A stretch of DNA of 64,000 nucleotides from NCBI RefSeq assembly GCF_001981525.1, contig NZ_MPSB01000003.1, positions 1 to 64,000 of the forward strand, in the 5' to 3' direction. Below are positions 27,171 through 36,306 of the stretch, piece after piece (within the stretch, counting starts at the first letter, position 1; every line of letters starts with the position of its first letter). Below the pieces are notes generated by a model. It worked only from the letters and a program-made list of their open reading frames with translations, did no database searches and was not told the DNA's origin. Made by a program: the position numbers and the translations under genes. The stretch comes from Sphingomonas jeddahensis. Lineage in GTDB: Bacteria > Pseudomonadota > Alphaproteobacteria > Sphingomonadales > Sphingomonadaceae.

Positions 27171-27536
27171 TTATTTCCCGCCCTCGCGCCGTGTCAGCGC
27201 GGCCACGCAACTGGCCCGGTCGATCGCGCGGCCGTCGGGCTGGCGCGCATCGACATAGGTGACGCGCGGTTCGGCCGAACCCTTCGGGTACAGATAAGTA
27301 TCCAGCACGCAGATGCGGCTCTGGAACTGGAGCTTGCGTGCGGTGCCTTCGCGCACGTCGGCGTCGGGTTGGCCGAACAAGCGGACGAGTTGGTTCGCAT
27401 TCTGCCCGATCACGCGTTCCAGTCCGACGCCGCTGTACGTGATTGGCACCGGCCCGGCGCGTTCGGGCGCACTGCCGACGGCGGTCGCGCAGCCGGACAT
27501 CAGGACGAGGAGGACGGGGGCGGCAACGCGGGTCAT
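27171..27536 (-). CDS. Putative lipoprotein
   Basis: The 121-residue protein has a signal peptide ending in the lipobox LMSGC (Cys16). The mature part includes YSGVGLERVIGQNANQLVRL and FGQPDADVREGTARKLQF, a pattern like SmpA/BamE-type small lipoproteins in which a ligand-binding loop follows a conserved LFGxP. Start ATG 27536 overlaps the stop of the EI24 gene (ATGA). It is probably anchored in the outer membrane; the function is unknown. Confidence 0.72.
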   Translation of the reverse strand: MTRVAAPVLLVLMSGCATAVGSAPERAGPVPITYSGVGLERVIGQNANQLVRLFGQPDADVREGTARKLQFQSRICVLDTYLYPKGSAEPRVTYVDARQPDGRAIDRASCVAALTRREGGK

Positions 27537-28201
27537 CGACGGCTCCGGTGATAGAAATGTGTGGCCATGGCCGCGCCGAGCACCGGCGCGAGAATGTTGG
27601 CGAACGGGATCAGAAACAGCGCGGTTGTCGCAAGGCCAAGCAGGAAACGCCGTGCCGACGTGGTGCGCCGCCAGTCGCGCATCGCTTGGGGCGTCAAGTG
27701 GCGCGCGGACACCATGTCGCCAAGATCGCGGCCGAGCAGCCAGGCGTTCACTGCCAGGAACAGCGCGGCAGTACCGATCCCTGTCGCCAGCAGCAGGAGG
27801 TAAAGCGGCGCGAGCAGCAGGTTGACCGCAACGAAGCGACCGGCCGAGCCCAGCCCCATGCGTAGCGAGCGGGCCAGCGGGACATCGCGCGCGCTGGCCA
27901 GTGCCTCTGGATAATGTTTGCGCTCCACCGCCGCGACAATCGTGTCGGCAAATAGTCCCACCACCGCAATTGCGACAGCGCGGAACAGCAGCCACAATGC
28001 CACCACGGTGATAACCAACGAGGCGGCGGAGGCGAGCGCGCCACCATGGGTCCAGCTGGCGAGCAGCGTATCGGCTCCCCACCACACGCCCGCGCCAAGC
28101 AGGATGAAAATCCCGAGCGTCAACGCGAGGCTTTTCGCGAGCACCGCCAGCACCGCACGATCGCCGATCTGGCCGAGGCTGAGGGCAAGGGCGGTGAACA
28201 T
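27533..28201 (-). CDS. EI24 domain membrane protein (CysZ-like)
   Basis: The protein has four or more hydrophobic segments (for example SLALTLGIFILLGAGVWWG, LVITVVALWLLFRAVAIAVV, FVAVNLLLAPLYLLLLATGIG and FLLGLATTALFLIPFANILAPVLGA). The last segment, with the phrase IPFANILAPVLGAAMATHF, is characteristic of the EI24/CysZ family. CysZ is a sulfate uptake protein in enterobacteria; alphaproteobacterial relatives are uncharacterised. ATG 28201 (222 residues) fits the family start; an ATG at 28267 would add 22 residues. Confidence 0.8.
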   Translation of the reverse strand: MFTALALSLGQIGDRAVLAVLAKSLALTLGIFILLGAGVWWGADTLLASWTHGGALASAASLVITVVALWLLFRAVAIAVVGLFADTIVAAVERKHYPEALASARDVPLARSLRMGLGSAGRFVAVNLLLAPLYLLLLATGIGTAALFLAVNAWLLGRDLGDMVSARHLTPQAMRDWRRTTSARRFLLGLATTALFLIPFANILAPVLGAAMATHFYHRSRR

Positions 28202-28300
28202 TGCGGCGGAAATGCGCGCGGTCGCGCGGTTGCGCAAGACGGGTCCGGCATTTACGGCCGCGCGCAACGCTCACCCCATCCGGGATCGGAGATCCTTCGT

Positions 28301-29293
28301 TTGACCCAGCCTTCCTATGACGTCGTCGCGATCGGCAATGCCATCGTCGACATCCTCTCCCCCGCCACCGACGCCTTTATCGCGGACATTGGCATGACCA
28401 AGGGGGCGATGGCGCTGGTCTTCTCGCCGGAGGAAGCCGATGCGCTGTACGGCAAGATGGGGCCGGGGCAGGAAGTGTCTGGCGGATCGGCGGCGAACAC
28501 GATCGCGGGCATGGCGGCGCTGGGCGGCAAGTGCGCCTTTATCGGTCAGGTGGCGGACGATCAGCTTGGCGCCGTGTTCGCGCACGACATTCGCGCGGCC
28601 GGCATCCGCTTCGACACCGAAGCACGCGCCGGCAGCCCGACGACGGGGCGCTGCCTGATCTTCGTGACGCCCGATGGGCAGCGCACGATGAACACCTTCC
28701 TTGGCGCATCGCACTATCTGCCGGCCGAGGCGCTCGACCGCGCGCTGATCGCGGACGCCAAATATCTGTATCTCGAGGGGTATCTTTGGGATCCGGAAGA
28801 ACCGCGGGCGGCGATGCGCGCCGCCATCGACGTGGCGCGCGCAGCGGGCCGCAAGGTCGCCTTCACGCTTTCGGCCGAGTTCGTGATCGACCGCCACCGC
28901 GATGCCTTCCACCAGCTGATCGATGCTGGCGAGATCGACGTGCTGTTCGGCAACGAGGCGGAGATCGTGTCGCTGACGCAGGCGGCGGATACCGAGGCCG
29001 CGATCGCGGCAATCAAGGACAAGGTGCCGCTGGTAGTGGTCACTCTGAGCGAGCAGGGCGCCTGCGCGATTGCGGGCAATGAGCGGGTACAGGTGCCGGC
29101 GGCGCCGGTCGACAAGGTGGTTGACACGACAGGCGCGGGCGATCTGTTCGCGGCGGGCTTCCTCCACGGGCAGGCGCAGGGCTGGGGGCTTGAGCGCTCG
29201 CTGCGGCTCGGCGCGGTCTGCGCGGCGGAAGTGATCAGCCACTTCGGTGCGCGGCCCTTGGCGGACCTGAAGGCGCTGGCGGCGGAAGTCTAA
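28301..29293 (+). CDS. Adenosine kinase-like PfkB family sugar kinase
   Basis: From TTG 28301 the 330-residue protein reads M-TQPSYDVVAIGNAIVDIL, the usual start of alphaproteobacterial adenosine kinase-like proteins. GGAG stands at 28287-28290. The ribokinase-fold motifs are GGSAANTIAGMAALGGKCAFIG and the anion hole and catalytic base DTTGAGDLFAAGFLHG. It phosphorylates a nucleoside or sugar with ATP; adenosine is the favoured guess from overall similarity. It is divergent from the EI24 gene. Confidence 0.87.
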   Translation: MTQPSYDVVAIGNAIVDILSPATDAFIADIGMTKGAMALVFSPEEADALYGKMGPGQEVSGGSAANTIAGMAALGGKCAFIGQVADDQLGAVFAHDIRAAGIRFDTEARAGSPTTGRCLIFVTPDGQRTMNTFLGASHYLPAEALDRALIADAKYLYLEGYLWDPEEPRAAMRAAIDVARAAGRKVAFTLSAEFVIDRHRDAFHQLIDAGEIDVLFGNEAEIVSLTQAADTEAAIAAIKDKVPLVVVTLSEQGACAIAGNERVQVPAAPVDKVVDTTGAGDLFAAGFLHGQAQGWGLERSLRLGAVCAAEVISHFGARPLADLKALAAEV

Positions 29294-29304
29294 GCGCTAC
29301 GCCA

Positions 29305-29323
29305 TGCCGGGCCGAGCCCGGCA
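29305..29323 (+). terminator. Hairpin after the PfkB kinase gene
   Basis: TGCCGGGC and GCCCGGCA form a perfect 8-bp stem with loop CGA, 12 bases after the stop codon. There is no T run, so it may slow rather than end transcription or protect the mRNA 3' end. Confidence 0.45.
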
Positions 29324-29354
29324 CGGCGAAGGTCGTTTGTGCGCCCAGCAATCC

Positions 29355-29431
29355 CGTTCGCCCTGAGCGTGTCGAAGGGCTGCCCTTCTCCCGAGAGGAA
29401 GGGCAGGGCTTCGACAAGCTCAGCCCTAACG
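29355..29431. repeat. Sphingomonad-type intergenic inverted repeat, copy 2
   Basis: CGTTCGCCCTGAGCGTGTCG and GGGCTTCGACAAGCTCAGCC form the arms; the centre contains a second hairpin, GCCCTTC ... GAAGGGC. It separates the convergent PfkB and lipoprotein genes. Confidence 0.8.
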
Positions 29432-29441
29432 GCGGCGAGGG

Positions 29442-29750
29442 TCAGCCCCCGCAATCCGCCTTCCACCGCGCGTTCATCTCGGCGTCGGTGTCGAGCTGCG
29501 AGGCGAGCGTCACTGCTCCATCCTTGACGATGAACCTTTCATAGCCGGTCCGGCCCATGCCGACGCTGGCGTTCACCTCGCCGCATACCGCCCCGTCATG
29601 CGCCGTAACGCCTTTGAACTGGGCGCTTTCCGGCAGCTTCAGTTGCTGCCGGACGGTTTCGGTGCCCTCACGCACGCGTGCGACCTCGCTTGCGTCCGGC
29701 TCCACGCCGCAGCCCGCGAGCAACAGCATGAAGGCAATCGCGCGCTTCAC
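29442..29750 (-). CDS. Small putative lipoprotein
   Basis: The 102-residue protein has a short signal peptide with lipobox LLAGC (Cys14). The mature part is polar, with two further cysteines (AVCGEV and KADCGG at the end) that could form a disulfide. The segment LPESAQFKGVTAHDGAVCGEV resembles small periplasmic proteins of unknown function common in sphingomonads. It overlaps the upstream M20 hydrolase gene by ATGA and is probably co-expressed with it. Confidence 0.7.
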   Translation of the reverse strand: MKRAIAFMLLLAGCGVEPDASEVARVREGTETVRQQLKLPESAQFKGVTAHDGAVCGEVNASVGMGRTGYERFIVKDGAVTLASQLDTDAEMNARWKADCGG

Positions 29751-31087
29751 TGGCCTGCCCCGATCGCTGGGCCGGGCTTGAGCAATTCCAGCGCGGCGGC
29801 GGTCATCGCGGTTGCGCCGGTTACCACCACCGGCTCGGGTGTGATCCTGAACAAGGGCGAGTGGTGCGAGGGCACGGGTGGGCCACCGTTCCTGGCCGCG
29901 TCGATCTCCGCCTTGGGTGTGCCGCCAACGGCGAAGTAATAGCCCTTCACCCCGGCATCGGGCTGAACGAAATAGGCGAAATCCTCCGCGCCCATGCCGT
30001 TCTGCTCGAACGGCAGTACATTGGGCGCGCCGAGCGTCTGCGTCATGACCGCGTTCAGGCGGCGGGCGAGCTGGGCGTCGTTGATCGTCGTGGGCGTGCC
30101 TTCGATTACCGTCACCACCGGCATCTTGTCCTTGGGCATGCCGTTCATCACGCCCACGCCCTCGGCGATCCGCTTGATGCCCGCGACCAGCTGTGCGCGG
30201 GTTTTTTCGTCATTGGCGCGCACCGTCACCTGAAGCTTGGCCTCGTCGGTGATGATGTTGTGCTTCAGCCCGGAGTGGAACGAGCCGACCGTGATGACAC
30301 CGGGGAGCAGTGGCTGGCGTTCGCGGCTGATCAGGCCTTGCAGCGCGATGACGATCTGCGAGGCCATGTACACCGGATCCTTGCCGGCATGCGGGCTTGC
30401 TCCATGCGCGCCGATCCCGGGCACGACGATGTCGATCGAATCGGAGGAGGAATATTGAATTCCCTCGCTGGCGGAGATCTTGCCGGTCTCCAGCCCGGCC
30501 GCGACGTGATAGGCGAGCGCATAATCTGGCTTGGGGAAGCGCGTGTACAGTCCGTCAGCGACCATCGCCTTGGCGCCAGCGACGCGCTCCTCCGCCGGCT
30601 GGCCGACGAACACCACCGTGCCGTTCCAGCGATCCTTCATTGCGGCGAGCCGACGCGCGGTGGCGATCAGGCCGACGACGTGTGTGTCATGGCCGCAGGC
30701 GTGCATCACCGGCGCCTCGACGCCATCGACGCCGACCTGACGCACCGTCGAGGCGTTCGACAGGCCCGATTTCTCCTGCACGGGGAGGCCGTCCATGTCG
30801 GCGCGGATCATCACGGTCGGGCCGGCGCCGTTCTTCAGCACGCCGACCACACCGGTCTGGCCGATCTTCTCGGTCACCTGCATGCCGGGTATCTTGCGCA
30901 GCTCGGCGGCGATCGCCGCGGCGGTCTTCGTCTCGCGGAACGACAGCTCGGGACTGCGGTGGAACTGATCCCACAGCTTGCCGAGGTCGCGATCGTAATC
31001 GGCCTTTATCTGCGCCTGGTAATCAGGCGCTGCCGCTACGGGCGTGGCAACGGCGGCGAGTAGAGCGGCGATGACGGTATTGCGCAT
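29747..31087 (-). CDS. M20 family metallohydrolase, secreted
   Basis: The 446-residue protein starts at ATG 31087 with a signal peptide (MRNTVIAALLAAVATPVAAA), placing it in the periplasm. M20D amidohydrolase motifs are HRSPELSFRET, RADMDGLPV, MHACGHDTHV, the catalytic GQPAEE and AHGASPHAG of the dimerisation domain. Relatives hydrolyse N-acyl amino acids or hippurate-like amides. A longer upstream frame has no sensible protein. It is followed by the overlapping lipoprotein gene. Confidence 0.9.
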   Translation of the reverse strand: MRNTVIAALLAAVATPVAAAPDYQAQIKADYDRDLGKLWDQFHRSPELSFRETKTAAAIAAELRKIPGMQVTEKIGQTGVVGVLKNGAGPTVMIRADMDGLPVQEKSGLSNASTVRQVGVDGVEAPVMHACGHDTHVVGLIATARRLAAMKDRWNGTVVFVGQPAEERVAGAKAMVADGLYTRFPKPDYALAYHVAAGLETGKISASEGIQYSSSDSIDIVVPGIGAHGASPHAGKDPVYMASQIVIALQGLISRERQPLLPGVITVGSFHSGLKHNIITDEAKLQVTVRANDEKTRAQLVAGIKRIAEGVGVMNGMPKDKMPVVTVIEGTPTTINDAQLARRLNAVMTQTLGAPNVLPFEQNGMGAEDFAYFVQPDAGVKGYYFAVGGTPKAEIDAARNGGPPVPSHHSPLFRITPEPVVVTGATAMTAAALELLKPGPAIGAGQ

Positions 31088-31155
31088 GCGAATCCCCCTT
31101 TGTTGCGCGCAGCATAGCTGGCGGAGCCCAGGGGTGAAGAGTGATCCACATTCCA

Positions 31156-31238
31156 CGTCGCCCCGGCTTGATCCGGGGATCTCGCTACCCTCGCACTCTG
31201 GAGTTGAAGCGGGACACCGGTTCAAGGCCGGGTGACAG
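31156..31238. repeat. Intergenic inverted repeat (GTCxCCCCGG type)
   Basis: CGTCGCCCCGGCTTGATCCG at the left and TTCAAGGCCGGGTGACAG at the right are imperfect inverted copies. They resemble the arms of the repeat at 60945-61029. It fills the gap between the fpr stop and the M20 start. Confidence 0.65.
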
Positions 31239-31246
31239 TAGTGAAC

Positions 31247-32068
31247 TCAATCGACGAAGGCGCGCTCGATCACGAACTGGCCGGGGTTGGCGTTGGAGCC
31301 TTCGGTCATGCCGAGTCCTTCCAGCATTTGCGCGGTCTCGCGGATCATCGCGGTGGAGCCGCACAGCATCACGCGGTCCGTCTCCGGATCGAACTGCGCG
31401 GGCCCGGTCACCGGCGGGGCGAAGAGGCGGCCGTCGGCGATCAAGTCGGTGATCCGCCCCTTGGTCTCGAACTCCTCGCGGGTCACGGTCGGAATATAAT
31501 GGAATTGTTCCTGCGCCTGATCGCCGATCAGCGGATCGTCCGCTAGCCGCGCGCCTAGTTCCTCACGGAAGGCGAGATCGTTCACGCGACGCACTCCGTG
31601 GACGACGATGATCTGGTTGAAGCGCTCGTACACTTCGGGATCGCGGGCGAGGCTGAGGAAAGGTGCCAGCCCAGTGCCGGTCGAGAGCAGCCACAGCCGC
31701 TCGCCGCCAAGTAAAGCATCGCACACCAGGGTGCCGGTCGGCTTCTTGCCCATGTATAGCTGGTCGCCGGGCTGGATCGCCTGAAGGCGGCCGGTCAAGG
31801 GGCCGTCCTGCACCTTGATCGACAGAAATTCGAGCTCGTCCGAATAGGACGGGCTGGCAATCGAATAAGCGCGCATCACCGGCTTGGGATCATCATTCTC
31901 CCCCGGCAGGCCGATCATGATGAATTCGCCCGAGCGGAAGCGCAGCGACGACGGGCGATCGACTGCAAAGCTGAACAAATGCTCGTTCCAATGGCGCACC
32001 CATTTGACGTTGACCGTCAGGAAAGCCTTGTGGTCGGGGATCAACTTGGGTTCTTCAAGCACGGTCAA
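31247..32068 (-). CDS. fpr: Ferredoxin--NADP reductase
   Basis: The 273-residue flavoprotein exchanges electrons between NADPH and ferredoxin or flavodoxin. The FAD site is MRAYSIASPSY with FRSGEFIMIGL before it; the NADP site shows LLSTGTGLAPFLSLARDP and VMLCGSTAMIRE, and the tail ends FVIERAFVD. The best start is TTG 32068 after GGAG, giving M-TVLEEPKL; GTG 32062 is an alternative. It may supply electrons to the P450s in the window, though they are several kilobases away. Confidence 0.92.
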   Translation of the reverse strand: MTVLEEPKLIPDHKAFLTVNVKWVRHWNEHLFSFAVDRPSSLRFRSGEFIMIGLPGENDDPKPVMRAYSIASPSYSDELEFLSIKVQDGPLTGRLQAIQPGDQLYMGKKPTGTLVCDALLGGERLWLLSTGTGLAPFLSLARDPEVYERFNQIIVVHGVRRVNDLAFREELGARLADDPLIGDQAQEQFHYIPTVTREEFETKGRITDLIADGRLFAPPVTGPAQFDPETDRVMLCGSTAMIRETAQMLEGLGMTEGSNANPGQFVIERAFVD

Positions 32069-32311
32069 CGATCTCGCTCCTCGATGACGCCCTGTGCGAG
32101 AGGCGGCGCCATCCATTCATCGGCAGTCTTCAACACCTGACCACCATTTCGGTTATCAACTACGTCGTCGTCCTGCGCTCCGGCCGCAAGCAAGAAAAGC
32201 TCGCACCCCGGAAAGCCGGCCACGCGCCGTACAGCTAGCGACACGTGCCAACAACGGCCAAGTAGGTGTAGCACGGCGCCAGCGCAACGCGCCGCCGATT
32301 GGCGCTCCCTC

Positions 32312-32326
32312 GTTGCTCTTCCGTTC
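32312..32326 (+). promoter_or_regulatory. Possible LexA box upstream of uvrB
   Basis: GTTG-N7-GTTC lies 27 bases before the uvrB ATG and differs at one base from the alphaproteobacterial LexA site GTTC-N7-GTTC. SOS control of uvrB is common, but a single short site with one mismatch can occur by chance. Confidence 0.35.
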
Positions 32327-32353
32327 CAGCTGGCGCGCCCCCATATTCACGCC

Positions 32354-34543
32354 ATGGCGATCCAGATCCGTACCACGCTTGCCGAGCCCGAGACGGGCGA
32401 CAATTTTGTCCCTCACCGTCCGCAGCGCCCCCAGAAGGTGGAGGGTGGCAGGCCGTTCAAGCTGGTGTCTGATTATCAGCCCGCGGGTGACCAGCCGACC
32501 GCGATCGCAGAGCTCGTCGCGGCCGCCAAGGCGGGCGAAAAGGACCAGGTGCTGCTGGGCGTCACTGGCTCGGGCAAAACCTTCACCATGGCCAAGGTGA
32601 TCGAGGCGTTGCAGCGCCCCGCGCTGATTCTCGCCCCAAACAAGATCCTGGCCGCGCAGCTCTATGGCGAGTTCAAGTCGTTCTTTCCCGAAAATGCCGT
32701 CGAGTATTTTGTCAGTTACTATGACTATTATCAGCCCGAGGCCTACGTCCCCCGGTCCGACACGTACATCGAGAAGGAAAGCTCGGTGAACGAGGCGATC
32801 GACCGGATGCGCCATTCGGCCACCCGATCGCTGCTGGAGCGCGACGACGTGCTGATCGTCGCCTCGGTCTCGTGCCTGTACGGCATCGGATCGGTCGAAA
32901 CCTACTCGGCGATGATCTTCGACCTGAAGAAGGGCCAGACCGCCGATCAGCGCGAGATCGTGCGCAAGCTCGTTGCGCTTCAGTACAAGCGCAACGATGC
33001 GGCGTTCGCGCGGGGTAATTTCCGTGTTAAAGGAGACAATCTGGAGATTTTTCCGTCACATCTGGAAGATGCGGCGTGGCGGATCAGCTTTTTCGGCGAC
33101 GACATCGAGGAAATCGTCGAATTCGATCCGCTCACCGGCAAGAAGGCGGCGAGCATGAACTCGGTGCGGGTCTATGCCAATTCGCACTATGTCACGCCCG
33201 GTCCGACGATGAAGCAGGCGACCGAAGCGATCCGCCACGAGCTGACCGAGCGGCTCAAGGAGATGGAGGCGGAAGGCAAGCTGTTGGAGCACCAGCGGCT
33301 GGAGCAGCGCACCAATTTCGATCTGGAGATGATCGCCGCCACCGGCAGCTGCAATGGCATCGAGAATTACAGCCGATTCCTAACCGGCCGTCTGCCCGGC
33401 GAGCCGCCGCCCACCCTGTTCGAATATCTCCCCGAGAACGCCCTGCTGTTCGTCGACGAAAGCCACCAGACGGTGCCGCAGATCGGCGCGATGGCGCGCG
33501 GCGATCACCGGCGAAAGATCACGCTGGCGGAATACGGCTTTCGCCTGCCGAGCTGCATCGACAACCGCCCGCTTCGCTTTAACGAATGGGACGCGATGCG
33601 CCCGCAGACCGTCAGCGTCTCGGCGACACCGGGCGGCTGGGAGATGGAGCAGACCGGCGGCGTCTTTGCCGAACAGGTGATCCGCCCAACCGGCCTCATC
33701 GACCCGCCGGTCGAGATCAAGCCGGTCGAGGAGCAGGTGCAGGATTGCATCGTCGAATGCCGCAAGACCGCCGAGCTCGGCTACCGCACGCTCGTCACCA
33801 CGCTGACCAAGCGGATGGCCGAGGATTTGACCGAATATATGCACGAGGCGGGCGTTCGCGTGCGCTACATGCACTCGGACGTCGAGACGCTGGAACGTAT
33901 CGAGCTGATCCGCGATCTTCGGCTCGGGGTGTATGACGTGCTGATCGGCATCAACCTGTTGCGCGAAGGGCTCGACATTCCCGAATGCGGTCTGGTGTGC
34001 ATCATGGACGCTGACAAGGAAGGTTTCCTGCGCTCGGAAACATCGCTGATCCAGACGATCGGCCGCGCCGCGCGTAACGTCGACGGGCGCGTGATCCTCT
34101 ACGCCGATCGGATCACCGGCTCGATGGAGCGGGCGATGAACGAGACCGCGCGTCGTCGCGAGAAGCAAGAAGCGTACAATCGCGAGCACGGCATCACGCC
34201 GATGACGGTGCGCAAGAACATCGGCGACATCATCGCACACGTCGCCTCCAAGGATCAGGTCACCGTTCCGATCGACGAGGAGCGGCCGCACATGGTCGGC
34301 CACAATCTGCGCGCCTATATCGAGGAGCTGGAGAAGAAGATGCGCAAGGCCGCATCCGACCTCGAGTTCGAGGAAGCCGGCCGCCTGCGCGACGAAATCC
34401 GCAACCTGGAACAGGAAGAGCTTGGCCTACCGGTGCACGAGCAAAAGGCGCCGCTGATGGGGCGCAGCAATGAAGGCAAGCCGGGGACGCGCAAGACGCG
34501 CTACGGCAAGCAGCAGCAGATGCGGATGGCGAAGCGGCGGTAG
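32354..34543 (+). CDS. uvrB: Excinuclease ABC subunit UvrB
   Basis: The 729-residue UvrB verifies damage in nucleotide excision repair, handing DNA from UvrA to UvrC. Motifs seen are Walker [15 protein letters not shown], the beta-hairpin region [28 protein letters not shown], helicase motifs [13 protein letters not shown] and [17 protein letters not shown], and a C-terminal UVR coiled coil ([25 protein letters not shown]). About 25 extra N-terminal residues and a basic tail of roughly 40 residues are normal for alphaproteobacteria. Confidence 0.97.
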   Translation: MAIQIRTTLAEPETGDNFVPHRPQRPQKVEGGRPFKLVSDYQPAGDQPTAIAELVAAAKAGEKDQVLLGVTGSGKTFTMAKVIEALQRPALILAPNKILAAQLYGEFKSFFPENAVEYFVSYYDYYQPEAYVPRSDTYIEKESSVNEAIDRMRHSATRSLLERDDVLIVASVSCLYGIGSVETYSAMIFDLKKGQTADQREIVRKLVALQYKRNDAAFARGNFRVKGDNLEIFPSHLEDAAWRISFFGDDIEEIVEFDPLTGKKAASMNSVRVYANSHYVTPGPTMKQATEAIRHELTERLKEMEAEGKLLEHQRLEQRTNFDLEMIAATGSCNGIENYSRFLTGRLPGEPPPTLFEYLPENALLFVDESHQTVPQIGAMARGDHRRKITLAEYGFRLPSCIDNRPLRFNEWDAMRPQTVSVSATPGGWEMEQTGGVFAEQVIRPTGLIDPPVEIKPVEEQVQDCIVECRKTAELGYRTLVTTLTKRMAEDLTEYMHEAGVRVRYMHSDVETLERIELIRDLRLGVYDVLIGINLLREGLDIPECGLVCIMDADKEGFLRSETSLIQTIGRAARNVDGRVILYADRITGSMERAMNETARRREKQEAYNREHGITPMTVRKNIGDIIAHVASKDQVTVPIDEERPHMVGHNLRAYIEELEKKMRKAASDLEFEEAGRLRDEIRNLEQEELGLPVHEQKAPLMGRSNEGKPGTRKTRYGKQQQMRMAKRR

Positions 34544-34631
34544 GGCCGAAGAAGAGCTCAATTCGGATCTAAACTCTTGCTGATCCAGTGCCGGTGCGTG
34601 TCTTAGGTGCTGTTATCCCGGGGGCGCAGCC

Positions 34632-34915
34632 ATGATCCTGTCTTTCGCCGATCCCGAAACGAGTGCATCTTCCGATTTCGGCGCAGTCGCAAGCTGCCGC
34701 CGGACATTCAACAGACAGCGCGTCGCAAGCTCGGCTTCCTGCATGATGCCGAGCGGCTGGACGACATGCGCGTGCCGCCCGGCAATCGGCTGGAACAGTT
34801 GAAGGGCTTCGACCCTCCACGATATAGTGTTCGGATCAACGATCAGTGGCGGATCACGTTTGACTGGTCGGGTGGACGCGCGGAGCATGTCCGGATCGAA
34901 GACTATCACCGCTGA
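34632..34915 (+). pseudogene. higB: HigB-type toxin, frameshifted near the N-terminus
   Basis: ATG 34632 gives MILSFADPET, the normal start of a HigB/RelE-fold toxin. The rest (CIFRFRRSRKLPPDIQQTAR, VPPGNRLEQLKG, YSVRINDQWRITFDW) is in a different frame; one base is missing at about 34659-34661. HigB is a ribosome-dependent mRNA interferase. A continuous frame from GTG 34607 gives an intact C-terminal 80 residues with an unrelated start, which might still be made. The downstream higA is intact, so loss of toxin would be tolerated. Confidence 0.75.
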
Positions 34916-35210
34916 CGACGACGGGCTGCTGGATAACATCCATCCGGGCGACATCCTGCGCGAGGATTTTCTGATCGGCAGCGAGGTTCCGGTGCAGGAG
35001 GTGGCGTTGGGCGCGCAGATCGACCCTGCGGTGCTGGAGGCCGTGCTCACCTGCAGCCGCGATGTGGACGCATCGCTGGGTGCCCGTCTGACACGCTACT
35101 TCGGTATGTCCGACGGATTTTTCCTGCGGCTGCAGAACAGCTACGACATGGAGGACGTGGTCCGTAACGAGGCGGACGCCCTCGCTAAAATCGTCCGCCG
35201 TGCGGCCTGA
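34887..35210 (+). CDS. higA: HigA-type antitoxin
   Basis: From ATG 34887 the 107-residue protein carries the HigA start IHPGDILREDFL, a helix-turn-helix region (VQEVALGAQIDPAVLEAVL ... SLGARLTRYFGMSDGFFLRL) and LQNSYDMEDV. HigA neutralises HigB and represses the operon. It overlaps the toxin frame by 29 bases, the usual toxin-first higBA order. The recognition-helix region departs from the common pattern, so operator specificity may be changed. Confidence 0.85.
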   Translation: MSGSKTITADDDGLLDNIHPGDILREDFLIGSEVPVQEVALGAQIDPAVLEAVLTCSRDVDASLGARLTRYFGMSDGFFLRLQNSYDMEDVVRNEADALAKIVRRAA

Positions 35211-35219
35211 ATCCGCCGC

Positions 35220-35594
35220 TCACCCCAGCGACAGATCCTCGCCGCTCACCCCGTAATAGCCAGCGACGCGATCGGCATAAGCCTGATCGAAATGCGGCGC
35301 GTTGTTCGCCCAGCTTGGCCCGCCTTCGAGCATGCGGCGATCGATCGTGACCACATAGAGGTCGCGCACCGGATCAAACTGGAGGAGCGAGAAGGGCAAG
35401 GGGTAATAGCTCTTGCCCATGCCCAGGAAACCGCCGAGGCTGAGCACCGCATGCGTCACCCGGCCGCTCACCTTATGGGTCAGGAAGGAATGCACCGTGC
35501 CGACCTTGTCACCGTCGCGGCTCTCGATTCGGATGGTGTCGGCAAGCGTCGCCTCGATCAGCGCGAGGGTGGCGGGGGTGTCGGTGGTGCTCAT
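35220..35594 (-). CDS. PRC-barrel domain protein
   Basis: The 124-residue protein matches the PRC-barrel fold: DTIRIESRDGDKVGTVHSFL, GRVTHAVLSLGGFLGMGKSYYPLPFSLLQ, and VTIDRRMLEGGPSW. The start ATG 35594 follows AGGGAGA. PRC-barrel proteins occur in RNA metabolism (RimM), photosynthetic reaction centres and many small stress proteins of unknown role. It is convergent with higA and divergent from the next lipoprotein gene. Confidence 0.85.
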   Translation of the reverse strand: MSTTDTPATLALIEATLADTIRIESRDGDKVGTVHSFLTHKVSGRVTHAVLSLGGFLGMGKSYYPLPFSLLQFDPVRDLYVVTIDRRMLEGGPSWANNAPHFDQAYADRVAGYYGVSGEDLSLG

Positions 35595-35682
35595 CTTGGT
35601 CTCCCTGCCACGCTGAACCGCTCTTGCCGCACGCCGGTTCCCGGTTGAGCGCGGCACACCGGGCAGGCTAGGATGCGCGTCG

Positions 35683-36219
35683 ATGCGCCATTCTCTTGCT
35701 CTCGCCAGCCTGCTCGCCGTTGCCGTGTCTGCCTGTGTCCCGCCGCCGGTCGAGCGCGCACCGTCGGCTCGCCCGGCGCCCGCACCGGCTCCGCCCCCGC
35801 CTTCCGCGCCGAAGCCGGCGCCGCTCGCCGGGGACTGGCGCGATTGGCCGCTGACGCCGGGGACGTGGACTTATGAGCGCGATGCGCGCGGCACCCGCTC
35901 AATGTTCGGCACGGGCGGCAGCGACGCGCACCTGGTGCTGCGCTGCGACTTGCCCGAGCGCCGGCTCTTCCTCTCGCGCGCGGGCCAGGGCACGAGCCCG
36001 CTTACCGTTCGAACGACAAGCGCCACCCGCGCGGTGCCGGTGCGGCCCACCGGGGGCACCCCGGCCTATGTCGCGGCGGAGCCCGGCGCGCGTGATCCGC
36101 TGCTGGACGCGATGGCGTTCAGCCGCGGGCGCTTCGTGATCGAGCAGGCGGGCGCGCCGACTTTGGTGGTGCCGACCTATGCCGAGATCGGCCGTGTGAT
36201 CGAGGATTGCCGCGGCTGA
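35683..36219 (+). CDS. Proline-rich putative lipoprotein
   Basis: The 178-residue protein has a signal peptide with lipobox AVSAC (Cys18) followed by a Pro/Ala-rich spacer to about residue 47. A globular domain follows, starting GDWRDWPLTPGTWTYERDARGTR and including AHLVLRCDLPERRLFLSR. Similar 'WxxWPLTPGxWxY' lipoproteins are common in sphingomonads; no function is known to me. The mature domain has two cysteines (RCDLP, EDCRG) that might pair in the periplasm. Confidence 0.75.
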   Translation: MRHSLALASLLAVAVSACVPPPVERAPSARPAPAPAPPPPSAPKPAPLAGDWRDWPLTPGTWTYERDARGTRSMFGTGGSDAHLVLRCDLPERRLFLSRAGQGTSPLTVRTTSATRAVPVRPTGGTPAYVAAEPGARDPLLDAMAFSRGRFVIEQAGAPTLVVPTYAEIGRVIEDCRG

Positions 36220-36306
36220 TTGGCGATCGGCAAGGCGCGAAAGGATCATCCAAAGTCGCACGTAAAACAAGACTTGTTTCGTGCTGCGGGACGACTCAAA
36301 TAGGTG

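Noticed and set aside
32065..32274. Small minus-strand ORF of 69 codons ending on the fpr start (TTGA overlap)
   Set aside because: Third codon positions are much poorer in G/C than in neighbouring genes, there is no ribosome binding site and the sequence matches no family; the overlap is probably chance.
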